A DNA stretch of 64,000 nt from Streptomyces venezuelae (GCF_008642295.1 NZ_CP029190.1:5315501-5379500); one strand, 5' to 3'; positions 24,193 to 32,117 are shown, counted from the stretch's first letter. The notes: a model not told the origin generated them from the sequence alone. Program-made: numbers and translations.

Positions 24193-24270
24193 GAAAAGAC
24201 CGGTCCGCCCGGGTTCTTGGCATTCCGGACGGGGACCAGGCCGCCCGTTCGCAGGGGGTCGATCATGGCG
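24193..24270 (-). pseudogene. Degenerate DUF397-like fragment
   Basis: The minus strand encodes RTGGLVPVRNAKNPGGPVF, closely matching GLVPVRDSKNPDGPVL in the intact DUF397 protein at 28375-28587, including the G-LVPVR-x-x-K-N-P motif. The conserved N-terminal FTSSYSDNGGACVEVA part of such proteins is missing and no in-frame upstream Scr1 regulator is seen, so this looks like a decayed copy of the C-terminal half. Confidence 0.55.
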
Positions 24271-24403
24271 CGGGAGCTCGGCGAACTCGGCCGGCGACAG
24301 CTGGTCCAGGGTGCTTGCCCAGGACTCCCGGACCCCCTTCGCGGCGAGCGCATCGTCCGGCAGCACCAGCCGGCCGAGCCGGATCGGGGGAGAGGCTCTT
24401 GCT

Positions 24404-24451
24404 CGGCGAACCGGCGAACCGGCGAACCGGCGGACCGGCGGACCGGCGGAC
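24404..24451. repeat. Tandem repeat of an 8-bp unit (6 copies)
   Basis: CGGCGAAC occurs three times from 24404 and is followed by three copies of the one-base variant CGGCGGAC, giving six contiguous 8-bp units. It is followed 23 bp later by an unrelated 7-bp repeat tract. No coding frame across it is convincing. Confidence 0.9.
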
Positions 24452-24474
24452 ACGCGAGTGTTGCGCGCCTGGCG

Positions 24475-24516
24475 CAGTCAGCAGTCAGCAGTCAGCAGTC
24501 AGCAGTCAGCAGTCGG
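24475..24516. repeat. Tandem repeat of a 7-bp unit (6 copies)
   Basis: CAGTCAG is repeated five times without interruption from 24475, with a sixth imperfect copy (CAGTCGG) ending at 24516. A 7-bp period would shift a reading frame, so it is not protein-coding repetition. It may be a slippage hot spot. Confidence 0.9.
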
Positions 24517-24684
24517 ATGCCGGACTGTTGGGCCACAGGGCTGGAGCACGGGCGCCGCGCACGGTCCTCACCCGGACGGGCCTTCCGGGTTGTGTCACGC
24601 GCAGCGACTCACGGAGGCCACGCCTAGAATCAGAAGCCACAGACAACGACGTCCGTCGGCTTTCGAGCGGATCGGATGTGAAGG

Positions 24685-26313
24685 ATGGGTACGCCCGTGG
24701 CGCGTCGTCCCAACATTCTGCTGATCGTCACCGACGAGGAACGCGCGGTCCTGCCCCGGGCGCAGGGGTATTCGCTGCCCGCCAGGGAGCGGATCGCCGA
24801 GCGCGGGACCACCTTCGACCGCTATTACACGGCCTCCGCACAGTGCAGCTCGGCGCGGTCGGTCATCTACACCGGGCAGCACCTGCCGCTGACCGAGATC
24901 TACGACAACGACAACATCCCCTACATCCGCCCGCTCGACCCCGATCTGGGAACGCTGGGCACGATGCTGCGCTCGGCCGGCTACTACTGCACCTACCAGG
25001 GCAAATGGCATCTGTCCAACGCCTACGTCTCCCCGCGGAACCCGGCCCCCACCACGAACGCACTGGAACCGTACGGGTTCAGCGAGTTCAACGCCTGGGG
25101 CGACATCGACGGCGGCGCCTGGGCCGGGTTGAAGCTCGACCCCGTGATCGCCGGGCAGGCCGTGCACTGGCTGCGCGACCGCGCACCGGTCGTCGCGGCG
25201 GAGCAGCCGTGGTTCATGGCGGTGAACTTCGTCAACCCGCACGACATCATGAGCTTCGACTACGGCGGCCGACCCCAGGTGCAGCTGCCGCCGCCCCTGG
25301 CCCATGCCGTGCGGATGAAGGCCGCCGCCGACATCCCGGTCTACCGGCACCGCTGGGACTTCGACCTGCCCGCCAGCCTGCACGACGACCTGTCCGGCGC
25401 AGCCCCGGCGATCCACGAGTACCAGCGCATGATCGACACTGTGTTCGGGCCGGTGGCCTCCGACGAGCACTGGTACGACGGACTGAACTTCTATCTCAAC
25501 GCCCTGCGCGACGTCGACCGCAGTATCGAGCACGTACTGGACGCTCTCGACGCCTCCGGTCAGGCCGGCAACACCGTTGTGGTCTTCACCGCCGACCACG
25601 GCGAGATGGCCGGCTCCCATGGCCTGCGCCAGAAGGGCAGCCTGGTCTACGACGAGAACCTCCACGTCCCCCTCGTCATCGCCCACCCCGACCTGCCCGC
25701 CGGCACCCGGACCGACGCTCTCGCCTCCGCGGTCGACCTCGCCCCCACCCTCCTGGAGTTCGCCGGCCTTAGCCCGGCAGACGCCGCCACCCGCCACCCC
25801 GCCCTCAAGGGCCACTCCCTGGTCCCCGCACTGCACGGCGCGCAGGTGCGCGACGGCGTCCTGAGCGCCATCGAGTCGGTCATGATGCTGGACGCCGACT
25901 TCTGGTTCGAGTTCGCCGACCCCGACGCCCACCGGCGCATCGCCGCCGGCGAGCTGCGTCCGGACTGGACCAAGCGGGGCTTCCTGCGCGCCTGCAACGA
26001 CCACCGCTACACCTTCGGCCGCTACTTCGCGCCCCTGGACCCGAACCGGCCGCGGTCCGTCGACGAGCTGTTCGCCCACAACGACGTCGTGTTCTACGAC
26101 CGCCATGAGGACCCCGCGCAGATGCGCAACCTGGCCGCCGACCCGGCGCATCGCGGCCTGGTCGCCCGCTACAGCGCCCTGCTGGAGCGGCTGATCGACG
26201 CGGAGATCGGCGCCGACACGCGCGCCTGGGTCACCGAACGCCCATGCCTGCTGGGCTGGCCCACCTGGCACGGTGACACCGAGCCGGCGGCCCGTGCCGC
26301 CACCGGGCGCTGA
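24685..26313 (+). CDS. Sulfatase family hydrolase with a variant formylglycine motif
   Basis: This 542-residue cytoplasmic-looking protein is an alkaline-phosphatase-superfamily sulfatase. The N-terminus RPNILLIVTDEERAVLPRAQGY carries the metal-binding Asp, QGKWHLSNA the Lys/His pair, and VVVFTADHGEMAGSHGLRQKG the second metal-binding Asp-His. The modification site reads C54-S-S-A-R58 instead of the usual C-x-P/A-x-R, so the third position is Ser rather than Pro or Ala. Formylglycine formation from such a site is uncertain. Substrate is unknown; the C-terminal ADFWFEFADPDAHRRIAAGE is unusual for choline sulfatases. The ATG at 24685 has AAGG immediately upstream; a GTG at 24697 is an alternative. 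Confidence 0.88.
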   Translation: MGTPVARRPNILLIVTDEERAVLPRAQGYSLPARERIAERGTTFDRYYTASAQCSSARSVIYTGQHLPLTEIYDNDNIPYIRPLDPDLGTLGTMLRSAGYYCTYQGKWHLSNAYVSPRNPAPTTNALEPYGFSEFNAWGDIDGGAWAGLKLDPVIAGQAVHWLRDRAPVVAAEQPWFMAVNFVNPHDIMSFDYGGRPQVQLPPPLAHAVRMKAAADIPVYRHRWDFDLPASLHDDLSGAAPAIHEYQRMIDTVFGPVASDEHWYDGLNFYLNALRDVDRSIEHVLDALDASGQAGNTVVVFTADHGEMAGSHGLRQKGSLVYDENLHVPLVIAHPDLPAGTRTDALASAVDLAPTLLEFAGLSPADAATRHPALKGHSLVPALHGAQVRDGVLSAIESVMMLDADFWFEFADPDAHRRIAAGELRPDWTKRGFLRACNDHRYTFGRYFAPLDPNRPRSVDELFAHNDVVFYDRHEDPAQMRNLAADPAHRGLVARYSALLERLIDAEIGADTRAWVTERPCLLGWPTWHGDTEPAARAATGR

Positions 26314-26575
26314 CCACAGCCCGCACCGCACGGCCTGTCCCCCGGCAGGGCCGGTAGGGGCCGCGGGCCGGCTACGGGGCAGCGCCGTGAGCGACGTGCA
26401 GGCTGATCAGCATGCTGCCGTGCGACCGCGGCGCGTCTTCGCCTGGGAGCGGCGCCGGCGCTGGGGTCGGTCGCACTCGTCGAGCGGGTGCGGGGCCGCC
26501 AGTACGTGCTGTGCCACGCGAGGCCCTCACCGCACGACCTGAGGTCGTGGCCGACCCTGGGGGCCAGGGCCGACG

Positions 26576-28063
26576 TCACAGCCCGTGCTCGGCGGTGATC
26601 CTTTTGTCGCGTTCGGCTTGCTCCAGGGCGGCGAAGTCGCGCTCGTTCTGATCCGCGTACAGGCACGAGAATTCCGCGATCGCGTGGGCGAACGTCTTGT
26701 CGTCGCCCAGATAGGAGGCGATGGCGATACTGTCGCCCGAACGGGCGTGCGATCGGGCCAGGGTCCACCCGCACAGTTCGCCGTATCGGGCGAGGCCGCC
26801 GGGGACCATCTGCCCGATGTCGACGGAGCCCTTCCAGTCCGCCAACTGGCGGACGTAGAAGTCCCGGTGCTGGCCGTCGATGCCTTCCGAGGACTCCCAG
26901 CCCAGGAAGATGTCACTGGCCGCCTGCATGAGCCGCTGCCCCTGGACGACACGCTCGCCTTCACTCGCGTACACCGGACCGTGCGGCAGGAACTCCGCAA
27001 GAACGGACGCCTGCGCCTCCTTGACCTGCAAGAACAGCGGATCGTCCGAGTCCCGCCCGGTCATCAGGACGATCCAGCAGCGGGTACCCACACTGCCCAC
27101 CCCCACGACTTTGCGTGCGAGGTCGACGAACTGATACGCCTGCGCCAGGGAGCGTCGGTCCGGCGGCAGTGAGGCCTGGTAGCGGCCCAGCACGTCGAGG
27201 ATCACCGTCTGGAAAGCCGCCCGCTCCTTCTCGGACAGCAGGTCGGCGATCGGCACGACCAGCGGCGGGTCCGCAACGATGCGGCGCCGGTCCCCGACCA
27301 CCTCGGTGAGCTTGCCCAAGGCCCGCATGCTGTCGCGGGTGTGTGCCTTCGCGATGGTCTTGTCCAGCTTTTTGCGGGCGTTCTTGTTCAGCTGTCCCGC
27401 CAGCAGTTGTGTGATGTCGTCGACGTCGGCCCGGGCGTACCAGATGTCGATCACGCGCATGCCCGCGAAGGCGGCCATCGCCCGCTGGTATCCCCGCACG
27501 GCGGTCCGCTGGATCTTGGCGCGCTGCTTCGGGGTGAACCCGTTCTCCCGGGCGGCGATCTCCAGGCTCGCCGCAAGCCGCTTGACGTCCCACTCCCACG
27601 GCCCCGGATACGTCTCGTCGAAGTCGTTGACGTCGAACATCAGGCGACGCTCGGGAGAGGCGAACACCCCGAAGTTCGACAGATGGGCATCGCCACACAG
27701 TTGCACCTCCAGGCCGGAAACAGCGGTGCGCGCCAGGTCCGCGGCCATCACGGCGGCGGCGCCGCGATAGAAGGTGAAGGGGGACACCAGCATCCGGCCG
27801 TGGCGGATGGGAACGAGTTCCGGGACGCGTGAGTCCGCCTGACGCTCCAGGATCGCCACGGGGTCCGCACGGTCCGGGCCGGGATCGAACCCGGCATGCG
27901 CCCCGAGCGGGACAGATTTCCTCGCGGCCTCGCCCTTCGCCGCGCGTTCGGCCGGCGCCAGGTGGAGCGGGGGGATGGCCTTCGGCGAACGGGGCCGGGT
28001 GGGCGCGGCTGGCTTGTGCGCGGGCTTCCGGGCACCACCGGAGGCGGATCGCGCGCCGGTCAT
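26576..28063 (-). CDS. DUF2252 family protein
   Basis: This 495-residue protein has the DUF2252 signature block: MLVSPFTFYRGAAAVMAADL, LEVQLCGDAHLSNFGVFASPERRLMFDVNDFDETYPGPWEWDVKRLAASL, and the following all-helical region. The C-GDAH-x-x-NFG and DVNDFDE-x-x-PGP-x-WDVKRL elements resemble a kinase-like or phosphotransferase-like catalytic core, with GDAHLSN corresponding to the HxDxxxxN loop of the aminoglycoside-phosphotransferase fold, but no activity has been established. The ATG at 28063 is the best start; an open frame upstream lacks homology. It is on the same strand as DUF397 and Scr1 remnants further right but separated from them by about 300 bp. Confidence 0.88.
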   Translation of the reverse strand: MTGARSASGGARKPAHKPAAPTRPRSPKAIPPLHLAPAERAAKGEAARKSVPLGAHAGFDPGPDRADPVAILERQADSRVPELVPIRHGRMLVSPFTFYRGAAAVMAADLARTAVSGLEVQLCGDAHLSNFGVFASPERRLMFDVNDFDETYPGPWEWDVKRLAASLEIAARENGFTPKQRAKIQRTAVRGYQRAMAAFAGMRVIDIWYARADVDDITQLLAGQLNKNARKKLDKTIAKAHTRDSMRALGKLTEVVGDRRRIVADPPLVVPIADLLSEKERAAFQTVILDVLGRYQASLPPDRRSLAQAYQFVDLARKVVGVGSVGTRCWIVLMTGRDSDDPLFLQVKEAQASVLAEFLPHGPVYASEGERVVQGQRLMQAASDIFLGWESSEGIDGQHRDFYVRQLADWKGSVDIGQMVPGGLARYGELCGWTLARSHARSGDSIAIASYLGDDKTFAHAIAEFSCLYADQNERDFAALEQAERDKRITAEHGL

Positions 28064-28374
28064 CGCGGCACCGGCCCGGGCCGGGTGAGGACGTTGCAGG
28101 CCTTGCTCATCGGAACGGTCCTCTCGTTCTGGTGACGGGCACCCAGGCGACATGACCTCAAACCTCAAGCATGTGCGCACTGCGCCACCCTCTCCATTAG
28201 ACGGTCGGGTCACGCGAGTACCGGCCCACAGCCACGCGAAACGCGCTGCCCCACGCCAAGTGGCGCAATGCTTGCACCGTCCGATCCGCCGAGCAGCTCG
28301 ACGGCGCGAGCGGAGGTGCCGACACGAAGCCCTTCGGAAACAGGCACTTCTTCGTGGTAGGGCCTGGGGGTCGG
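28064..28374. other. Intergenic region, no gene recognised
   Basis: This stretch of 311 bp separates the DUF2252 gene from the DUF397 gene. A short frame beginning with ATG at 28110 on the minus strand ends in a TGA that overlaps the ATG of the DUF2252 gene and could be a leader peptide, but nothing supports translation. No RNA gene, terminator with a clear stem or repeat was recognised. Confidence 0.5.
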
Positions 28375-28587
28375 TCAGTCGGCAGTGCCGAGCCGGTCGG
28401 CTTTGACGCTTGCCACGAACGAGGCGAACGCCGCGGCTCCGAAACCCAGAACCGGCCCATCGGGGTTCTTGGAGTCCCGCACGGGAACCAGGCCGCGCGG
28501 GCCGGCGAGGTTGGTGGCGACCGACACGCAGGCGCCACCGTTGTCGCTGTAGGAGGACGTGAACCAGCGGGGGGTTTCGGTCGTCAC
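28375..28587 (-). CDS. DUF397 domain protein
   Basis: This 70-residue protein reads FTSSYSDNGGACVSVATNLAGPRGLVPVRDSKNPDGPVLGFGAAAFASFV and is a complete DUF397 domain: the W-x-x-SS-Y-S-x-x-G-G-x-C-V-x-V opening, the VPVRDSK-x-P-x-G-P core, and the terminal helix. In Streptomyces such genes usually follow an Scr1-type XRE regulator and act with it; here the GTG start overlaps the stop of a decayed Scr1 gene (GTGA). Genes of this class are linked to sporulation and antibiotic regulation, but the partner here is broken. Confidence 0.9.
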   Translation of the reverse strand: MTTETPRWFTSSYSDNGGACVSVATNLAGPRGLVPVRDSKNPDGPVLGFGAAAFASFVASVKADRLGTAD

Positions 28588-29245
28588 AGGGAACCCCTTC
28601 GGAGCTTATTGACCATGGCCACGGATGCCGCTTGCGACAGCGATTCGGCCTGCAGGTGATGGCAGCCCGCCAGCAAGGGCAGGACCGCTGTGCTTGTCCC
28701 GGTCGACGTGGCCATGGGTGTGCGTCTCTGCGTACGCAATCAGGGAGCGATCCGGGAGGGTCAGAAGGTTCACGGGCAGATGGAAGGGCCGCCGCTCTCC
28801 CATGGAGAACGGTGCCACCTGTACGACGGTGTTCGGTGGCTCGGCGAACTCGACCAGGCGCGCCAACTGCCCGTCCATGACACCGGGGCCGCCGACGGGG
28901 CGCAGGATGCACTTTCGTCCATGACCACCAGCACCATGGCGGGACGGTTCCGGGTAAGTGTGGCCTGTCGCTGCGCCAGGAACGCCAGCCGTTCTTCCGC
29001 CTGCTCGGGTGTGATGGACCCGCGCCGTATGTCGCCCTGCGCCAAAGCTGCGGAGTATGCGGGCGTCTGCAACAGGCCGGGCACGATGCCGATCCGAAAC
29101 AGTCTGATCTCCACCGCCCGCCGCTCATGTTCGGCGTACTCGGGAAACCCCTCCAGAAGTACGCCGTGCCGAATGCTGCGCCATTCACGCTCGAAGGACT
29201 CGGCGGTCTCGGTCAGGCCGAAGACAACACCCTCGCGGTCCTGGC
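28584..29245 (-). pseudogene. Truncated and twice-frameshifted Scr1/XRE regulator (DUF5753-type)
   Basis: Continuous homology-like sequence runs on the minus strand but in two frames. FEREWRSIRHGVLLEGFPEY and IGIVPGLLQTPAYSAALAQGDI lead to MVLVVMDES; one missing base near 28915 then moves the sequence to MDGQLARLVEFAEPPNTVVQ, LPVNLLTLPDRSLIAYAETHTHGHVDRD. One extra base near 28702 restores the original frame for STAVLPLLAGCHHLQAESL and MVNKLRRGSL-stop. The N-terminal HTH domain is missing: the frame runs into the 3' end of the arsC-like gene at about 29258. The stop overlaps the DUF397 start. The two indels compensate, so sequencing error is the main alternative to real decay, but the lost HTH would remain. 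Confidence 0.7.
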
Positions 29246-29259
29246 GTCGGCGGGTCGGG

Positions 29260-29631
29260 TCAGGCCTTGCGGGACATCGCCTCGCGGACCGCTTCCTCCG
29301 ACCGGGCCACCAGGGCCGTGCCGTCGTCCGCCGTGATGATCGGGCGCTGGATCAGCTTGGGGTGCGCGGCGAGATGGGCGATCCAGCGGTCCCGCGCCGC
29401 CGCGGTCTCCTCGCGCGGCAGGTCCCGTACCCCGGTCTCCCGGGCGAGCGGGTCCGAGGTGCGCGTGATGTCCCACGGCTCCAGGCCCAGCCGGCCCAGC
29501 ACCTCGCGGATCTCGTCCTCGCCGGGCACGTCCTCCAGGTACCGCCGGACGGTGTACTCGGCGCCTTCCGCGTCCAGCAGGCTCAGTGCGCTCCGGCACT
29601 TCGAACACGCGGGATTGATCCAGATCTCCAT
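29260..29631 (-). CDS. ArsC-family (thioredoxin-fold) reductase-like protein
   Basis: This 123-residue protein starts MEIWINPACSKCRSALSLLDAEGAEYTVRRYLED, the thioredoxin-fold opening of the ArsC/Spx group, with C9 and C12. It also has EPWDITRTSDPLARE, and QRPIITADDGTALVARSEE containing the conserved R-P in the C-terminal strand. ArsC-family enzymes reduce arsenate using glutaredoxin, but C-x-x-C in place of the single Cys and the absence of arsenic-resistance genes here suggest a related redox or regulatory function (YffB/ArsC-like). The ATG at 29631 is near the promoter region of a small divergent gene at 29739. Confidence 0.82.
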   Translation of the reverse strand: MEIWINPACSKCRSALSLLDAEGAEYTVRRYLEDVPGEDEIREVLGRLGLEPWDITRTSDPLARETGVRDLPREETAAARDRWIAHLAAHPKLIQRPIITADDGTALVARSEEAVREAMSRKA

Positions 29632-29738
29632 GCCGCCGACCCTACCGGCAACCCGCCTGGCCAGGGCCTTTGTCAGTGCCCCGGCGTAGAATCGAAGGCA
29701 GAACGACAGAACGCCAACTACCGTTTGGGAGGCTGTAG

Positions 29739-29993
29739 ATGGCCGCTGCCGCGATCATTGGTGCGCCGAAGAAGAAGCCGCTGCCGGCGGGTCTGCCGCG
29801 CGAGTGGTACGAGTCCCACAACCGCCGCCTCAAGGCCATGCGCCTGGCCATATCCCTGCTCGACACCGGGACGTACGACGCCGAGCGGGCGACCAACCGG
29901 AAGATCCGCACCATGGCCGTCCGCACCGGCATCCGGCGCCCGTCCAACGTCACCTGCCGGATGGTCCGCTCGCTCCTGCGCGACGGCCGCTGA
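29739..29993 (+). CDS. Small basic hypothetical protein (84 aa)
   Basis: This 84-residue, Arg/Lys-rich protein reads MAAAAIIGAPKKKPLPAGLP then REWYESHNRRLKAMRLAISLLDTGTYDAERATNRKI and ends with a helical basic tail. It has no recognised domain, no signal peptide and no membrane segment; the basic residues suggest nucleic-acid binding, but that is inference. GGGAGG lies about 8 nt upstream of the ATG, which is a strong ribosome site and supports that the gene is real. From memory, similar small proteins occur in other Streptomyces. It is divergent from the ArsC-like gene and convergent with the SpoIIE-type phosphatase gene. Confidence 0.75.
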   Translation: MAAAAIIGAPKKKPLPAGLPREWYESHNRRLKAMRLAISLLDTGTYDAERATNRKIRTMAVRTGIRRPSNVTCRMVRSLLRDGR

Positions 29994-30006
29994 CCGGCAC
30001 CGGCCT

Positions 30007-30038
30007 CCCTGAGTCCGGCCGCCCGGCCGGGCTCAGGG
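30007..30038. terminator. Bidirectional hairpin overlapping a stop codon
   Basis: CCCTGAGTCCGGCCG (30007-30021) pairs with CGGCCGGGCTCAGGG (30024-30038) with one wobble pair and a 2-nt loop. The right arm contains the TGA of the minus-strand phosphatase gene, and the stem lies 14 bp past the stop of the small plus-strand gene. Confidence 0.6.
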
Positions 30039-31112
30039 GAGGGACAGCACCAGTACCGCCACGTCGTCCCCCGGGCCCCCGTCGGTGAAGGCCTCCAGGT
30101 CCCGCCAGACCGCGGCCACCAGGGCGGCCGGCGGATCGCCGGGGGAGGTCAGCGCCGGCACCCGGCCGCTCAGCGGATAGAAGCGGCCGGACGCATCCCG
30201 AGCCTCCGTCACCCCGTCCGTGTGCAGCAACAGCCGGTCACCCGCCCGCACCGCCACGTCCACCACGGCCGGCGGGGCCACCCCGGCGAGCCCCAGCCCC
30301 AGCGGCGCACCCGGCTCCGCCTTGAGCTCCTCCACCTCGGGCCCGCGCAGCAGCAGCGCCGGCGGATGCCCGCAGGAGACGATCCGTACCAGATCCAGCC
30401 CCGGCGGGAACTCCAGCAGCAGGGCGGTCGCGAACAGCTCCGCGTGCTCCACCGCGGCCGAGTCCTCCACCAGCCGCCGGTCCAGCCGGGCCGCCACCTG
30501 ACCCAGCTCCGGATCGTCCAGCACCCCTTCCCGGAACGAGCCCAGCAGCGAGGCCACCGTCCCGACCGCCGCCAGCCCGTGCCCCTGCACGTCCCCGACC
30601 ACCGCCCGTACCCCGTACGGCCCGGCGCGTACGTCGAACAGGTCGCCGCCCACCAGGGTGCCGCGCTGCGCCGCCCGGTACAGGCCCGAGCAGCGCACCG
30701 GACCCACCTGCTCCGGAACGGGCGGCAGCACCGCCAGCTGGGCCGCCTCCGCCACCGTCCGTACGCTCACCAGCTGGGTGTCCCGGCGGCGCCGGACCCA
30801 GGCGATGACCACGCTCAGCACGCACACCACCGCCACGGTCGCCAGATCCGTGCCCTGGGCCCGCCCCACCCCCAGCTCGCGCACCCCGAGCAGGAACAGC
30901 ACCACCGCCCCGAACACCGCTGTCCCGGCCGCCCCGTACGAGAACGCCGCGACCGCCGGCAGCGCGGCCAGGAAATAGCCGAGCTCCACCGTGCCCGGGG
31001 TGACCCGCTGAGCCAGCACCAGCACCACCAGGGCCACCACGGGCGCGATCCGGGCCCAGCGCGGCGGCGGCTCCCCGCGCAGCCAGCCGGGCTCCTCGCG
31101 TCCGCGTCTCAC
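30033..31112 (-). CDS. Membrane-bound PP2C/SpoIIE-type protein phosphatase
   Basis: This 359-residue protein has three or four N-terminal membrane helices (IAPVVALVVLVLAQR, LGYFLAALPAVAAFSYGAA, VFGAVVLFLLGV, VAVVCVLSVVIAWV) and a cytoplasmic SpoIIE/RsbU-type phosphatase domain: GLYRAAQRGTLVGGDLFDV with the first Asp, VRAVVGDVQGHGLAAVGTVASLLGSFRE, LHTDGVTEARDASGRFYPL and DDVAVLVLSLP with the final metal-binding Asp. Such enzymes dephosphorylate anti-anti-sigma proteins and control stress sigma factors, and Streptomyces has many. GTG at 31112 is the probable start. It is divergent, with 98 bp between, from the VIT-family transporter gene, which suggests shared promoter space. Confidence 0.9.
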   Translation of the reverse strand: MRRGREEPGWLRGEPPPRWARIAPVVALVVLVLAQRVTPGTVELGYFLAALPAVAAFSYGAAGTAVFGAVVLFLLGVRELGVGRAQGTDLATVAVVCVLSVVIAWVRRRRDTQLVSVRTVAEAAQLAVLPPVPEQVGPVRCSGLYRAAQRGTLVGGDLFDVRAGPYGVRAVVGDVQGHGLAAVGTVASLLGSFREGVLDDPELGQVAARLDRRLVEDSAAVEHAELFATALLLEFPPGLDLVRIVSCGHPPALLLRGPEVEELKAEPGAPLGLGLAGVAPPAVVDVAVRAGDRLLLHTDGVTEARDASGRFYPLSGRVPALTSPGDPPAALVAAVWRDLEAFTDGGPGDDVAVLVLSLP

Positions 31113-31210
31113 CCCTCCACCCTGGTGCCCCGGCGGGGCCCGCGCACCCCGGGCACTCCGCCCGGGGTGTCCGGCCGGGCCGGGACCCGCCGGCCCGGGA
31201 CAGTGGTCCC

Positions 31211-31909
31211 GTGACGGACCACGCACAGGCGCAGAGCGCTGCCATGAGTACACGGCTGAACTGGCTGCGCGCGGGTGTGCTGGGCGCCAACGACGGGATC
31301 ATCTCCACCGCCGGACTGGTGGTCGGCGTGGCCGGAGCCACCACCGACCGGCCCGCGATCCTGGCCGCCGGCGTGGCGGGGCTGCTGGCCGGCTCGATGT
31401 CCATGGCGGCCGGGGAGTACGTGTCGGTCAGCTCCCAGCGGGACTCCGAACGGGCCGCCCTGGAGGAGGAGCGCCGCGAGCTCGCCGAGGATCCGGAGGC
31501 GGAACTGCAGGAGCTGACGGAGCTGCTCGCCGCCCGTGGCCTGACCCGGGACGTGGCCCGGGAGGCCGCCGTACAGCTCACCGAACGCGATGCGCTGCGC
31601 GCCCACGCCCGGGTCGAGCTCGGCATCGAACCCGACGAGCTGGCCAACCCCTGGCATGCGGCCCTGGCCAGCCTGGTCGCCTTCACCGTCGGGGCGCTGC
31701 TCCCGCTGCTGGCCATCGTGCTGCCCGAACCGTCCCGGCGGGTGCCCGTCACGGTGGCCGCGGTCCTCCTCGCCCTCACCCTGTGCGGCTGGGTGAGCGC
31801 CCGGCTGGGCGAGGCACCGGCACCCCGGGCGATCCTGCGCAACGTGGCGGGCGGCGCCCTGGCGATGGCCGTCACCTACGCGGTCGGCACCTGGATGGGA
31901 TCCGGCTAG
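31211..31909 (+). CDS. VIT1/CCC1 family transporter (Fe2+/Mn2+)
   Basis: This 232-residue protein reads LRAGVLGANDGIISTAGLVVGVAGA (first helix with the conserved Asn-Asp-Gly-Ile), LAAGVAGLLAGSMSMAAGEYVSVSSQRDSE (second helix and the conserved MAAGEYVS motif), a cytoplasmic Glu-rich coil, then three C-terminal helices (LASLVAFTVGALLPLLAIVLP, VTVAAVLLALTLCGWVSARL, ILRNVAGGALAMAVTYAVG). This arrangement matches vacuolar iron/manganese transporter-like proteins, which sequester or export these metals; the Glu-rich segment is the metal-binding region in the family. GTG at 31211 is used, with an alternative ATG at 31244 (MSTRLNW). It is divergent from the phosphatase gene. Confidence 0.9.
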   Translation: MTDHAQAQSAAMSTRLNWLRAGVLGANDGIISTAGLVVGVAGATTDRPAILAAGVAGLLAGSMSMAAGEYVSVSSQRDSERAALEEERRELAEDPEAELQELTELLAARGLTRDVAREAAVQLTERDALRAHARVELGIEPDELANPWHAALASLVAFTVGALLPLLAIVLPEPSRRVPVTVAAVLLALTLCGWVSARLGEAPAPRAILRNVAGGALAMAVTYAVGTWMGSG

Positions 31910-31924
31910 AGCCTGGCCGTTGGG

Positions 31925-32117
31925 CCGTGCCGGGCCGTGCCGTGCCGTGCCGGGCCGGACCCGGGCCGTGCCGGGTCGGACCTGTGCTGTGCCGGGCCGT
32001 GCCGGATCGGACCCGGGCTGTGCCGGATCGGACCCGGGCTGTGCCGGGTCGGACCAGGGCTGTGCCGGGCTGTGCCGGGTCGGACCCGGGCTGTGCCGGG
32101 CCGGATCGGATCGGGCG
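31925..32117. repeat. GC-rich degenerate tandem repeats
   Basis: Between the transporter and epimerase genes (249 bp of gap), units of about 20-25 bp built around GTGCCGGGTCGGACCCGGGCT and shorter GCCGGGCCGTG elements are repeated about eight times with small variations. The tract has no start codons in good context or recognisable protein. It may contain terminator-like palindromes (GGACCCGGGC), but its function is unknown. Confidence 0.8.

Larger units (their letters stand above)
24025..24684. other. Intergenic accessory segment with repeats and a degenerate gene remnant
   Basis: This 660-bp stretch between the membrane protein gene and the sulfatase gene lacks a convincing intact gene. 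It holds the DUF397-like remnant (24193-24270), two adjacent tandem repeat tracts (24404-24451 and 24475-24516) and the sulfatase promoter region. Several overlapping frames exist on the minus strand, including one ending near 24450, but none has a recognisable domain. Confidence 0.6.

Noticed and set aside
24404..24516. Possible CRISPR array
   Set aside because: The repeats are contiguous 7- and 8-bp units without spacers and no cas genes are nearby.
26314..26575. Short frame in the gap between sulfatase and DUF2252 with a segment resembling a protein (ALVERVRGRQYVLCHA)
   Set aside because: Too short, no start with a ribosome site, no recognised family. It could be a remnant, but support is insufficient.
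29260..29631. Arsenic-resistance operon
   Set aside because: Only an ArsC-fold gene is present; no arsenite exporter or ArsR-type regulator is near, so the arsenate reductase function is not assumed.
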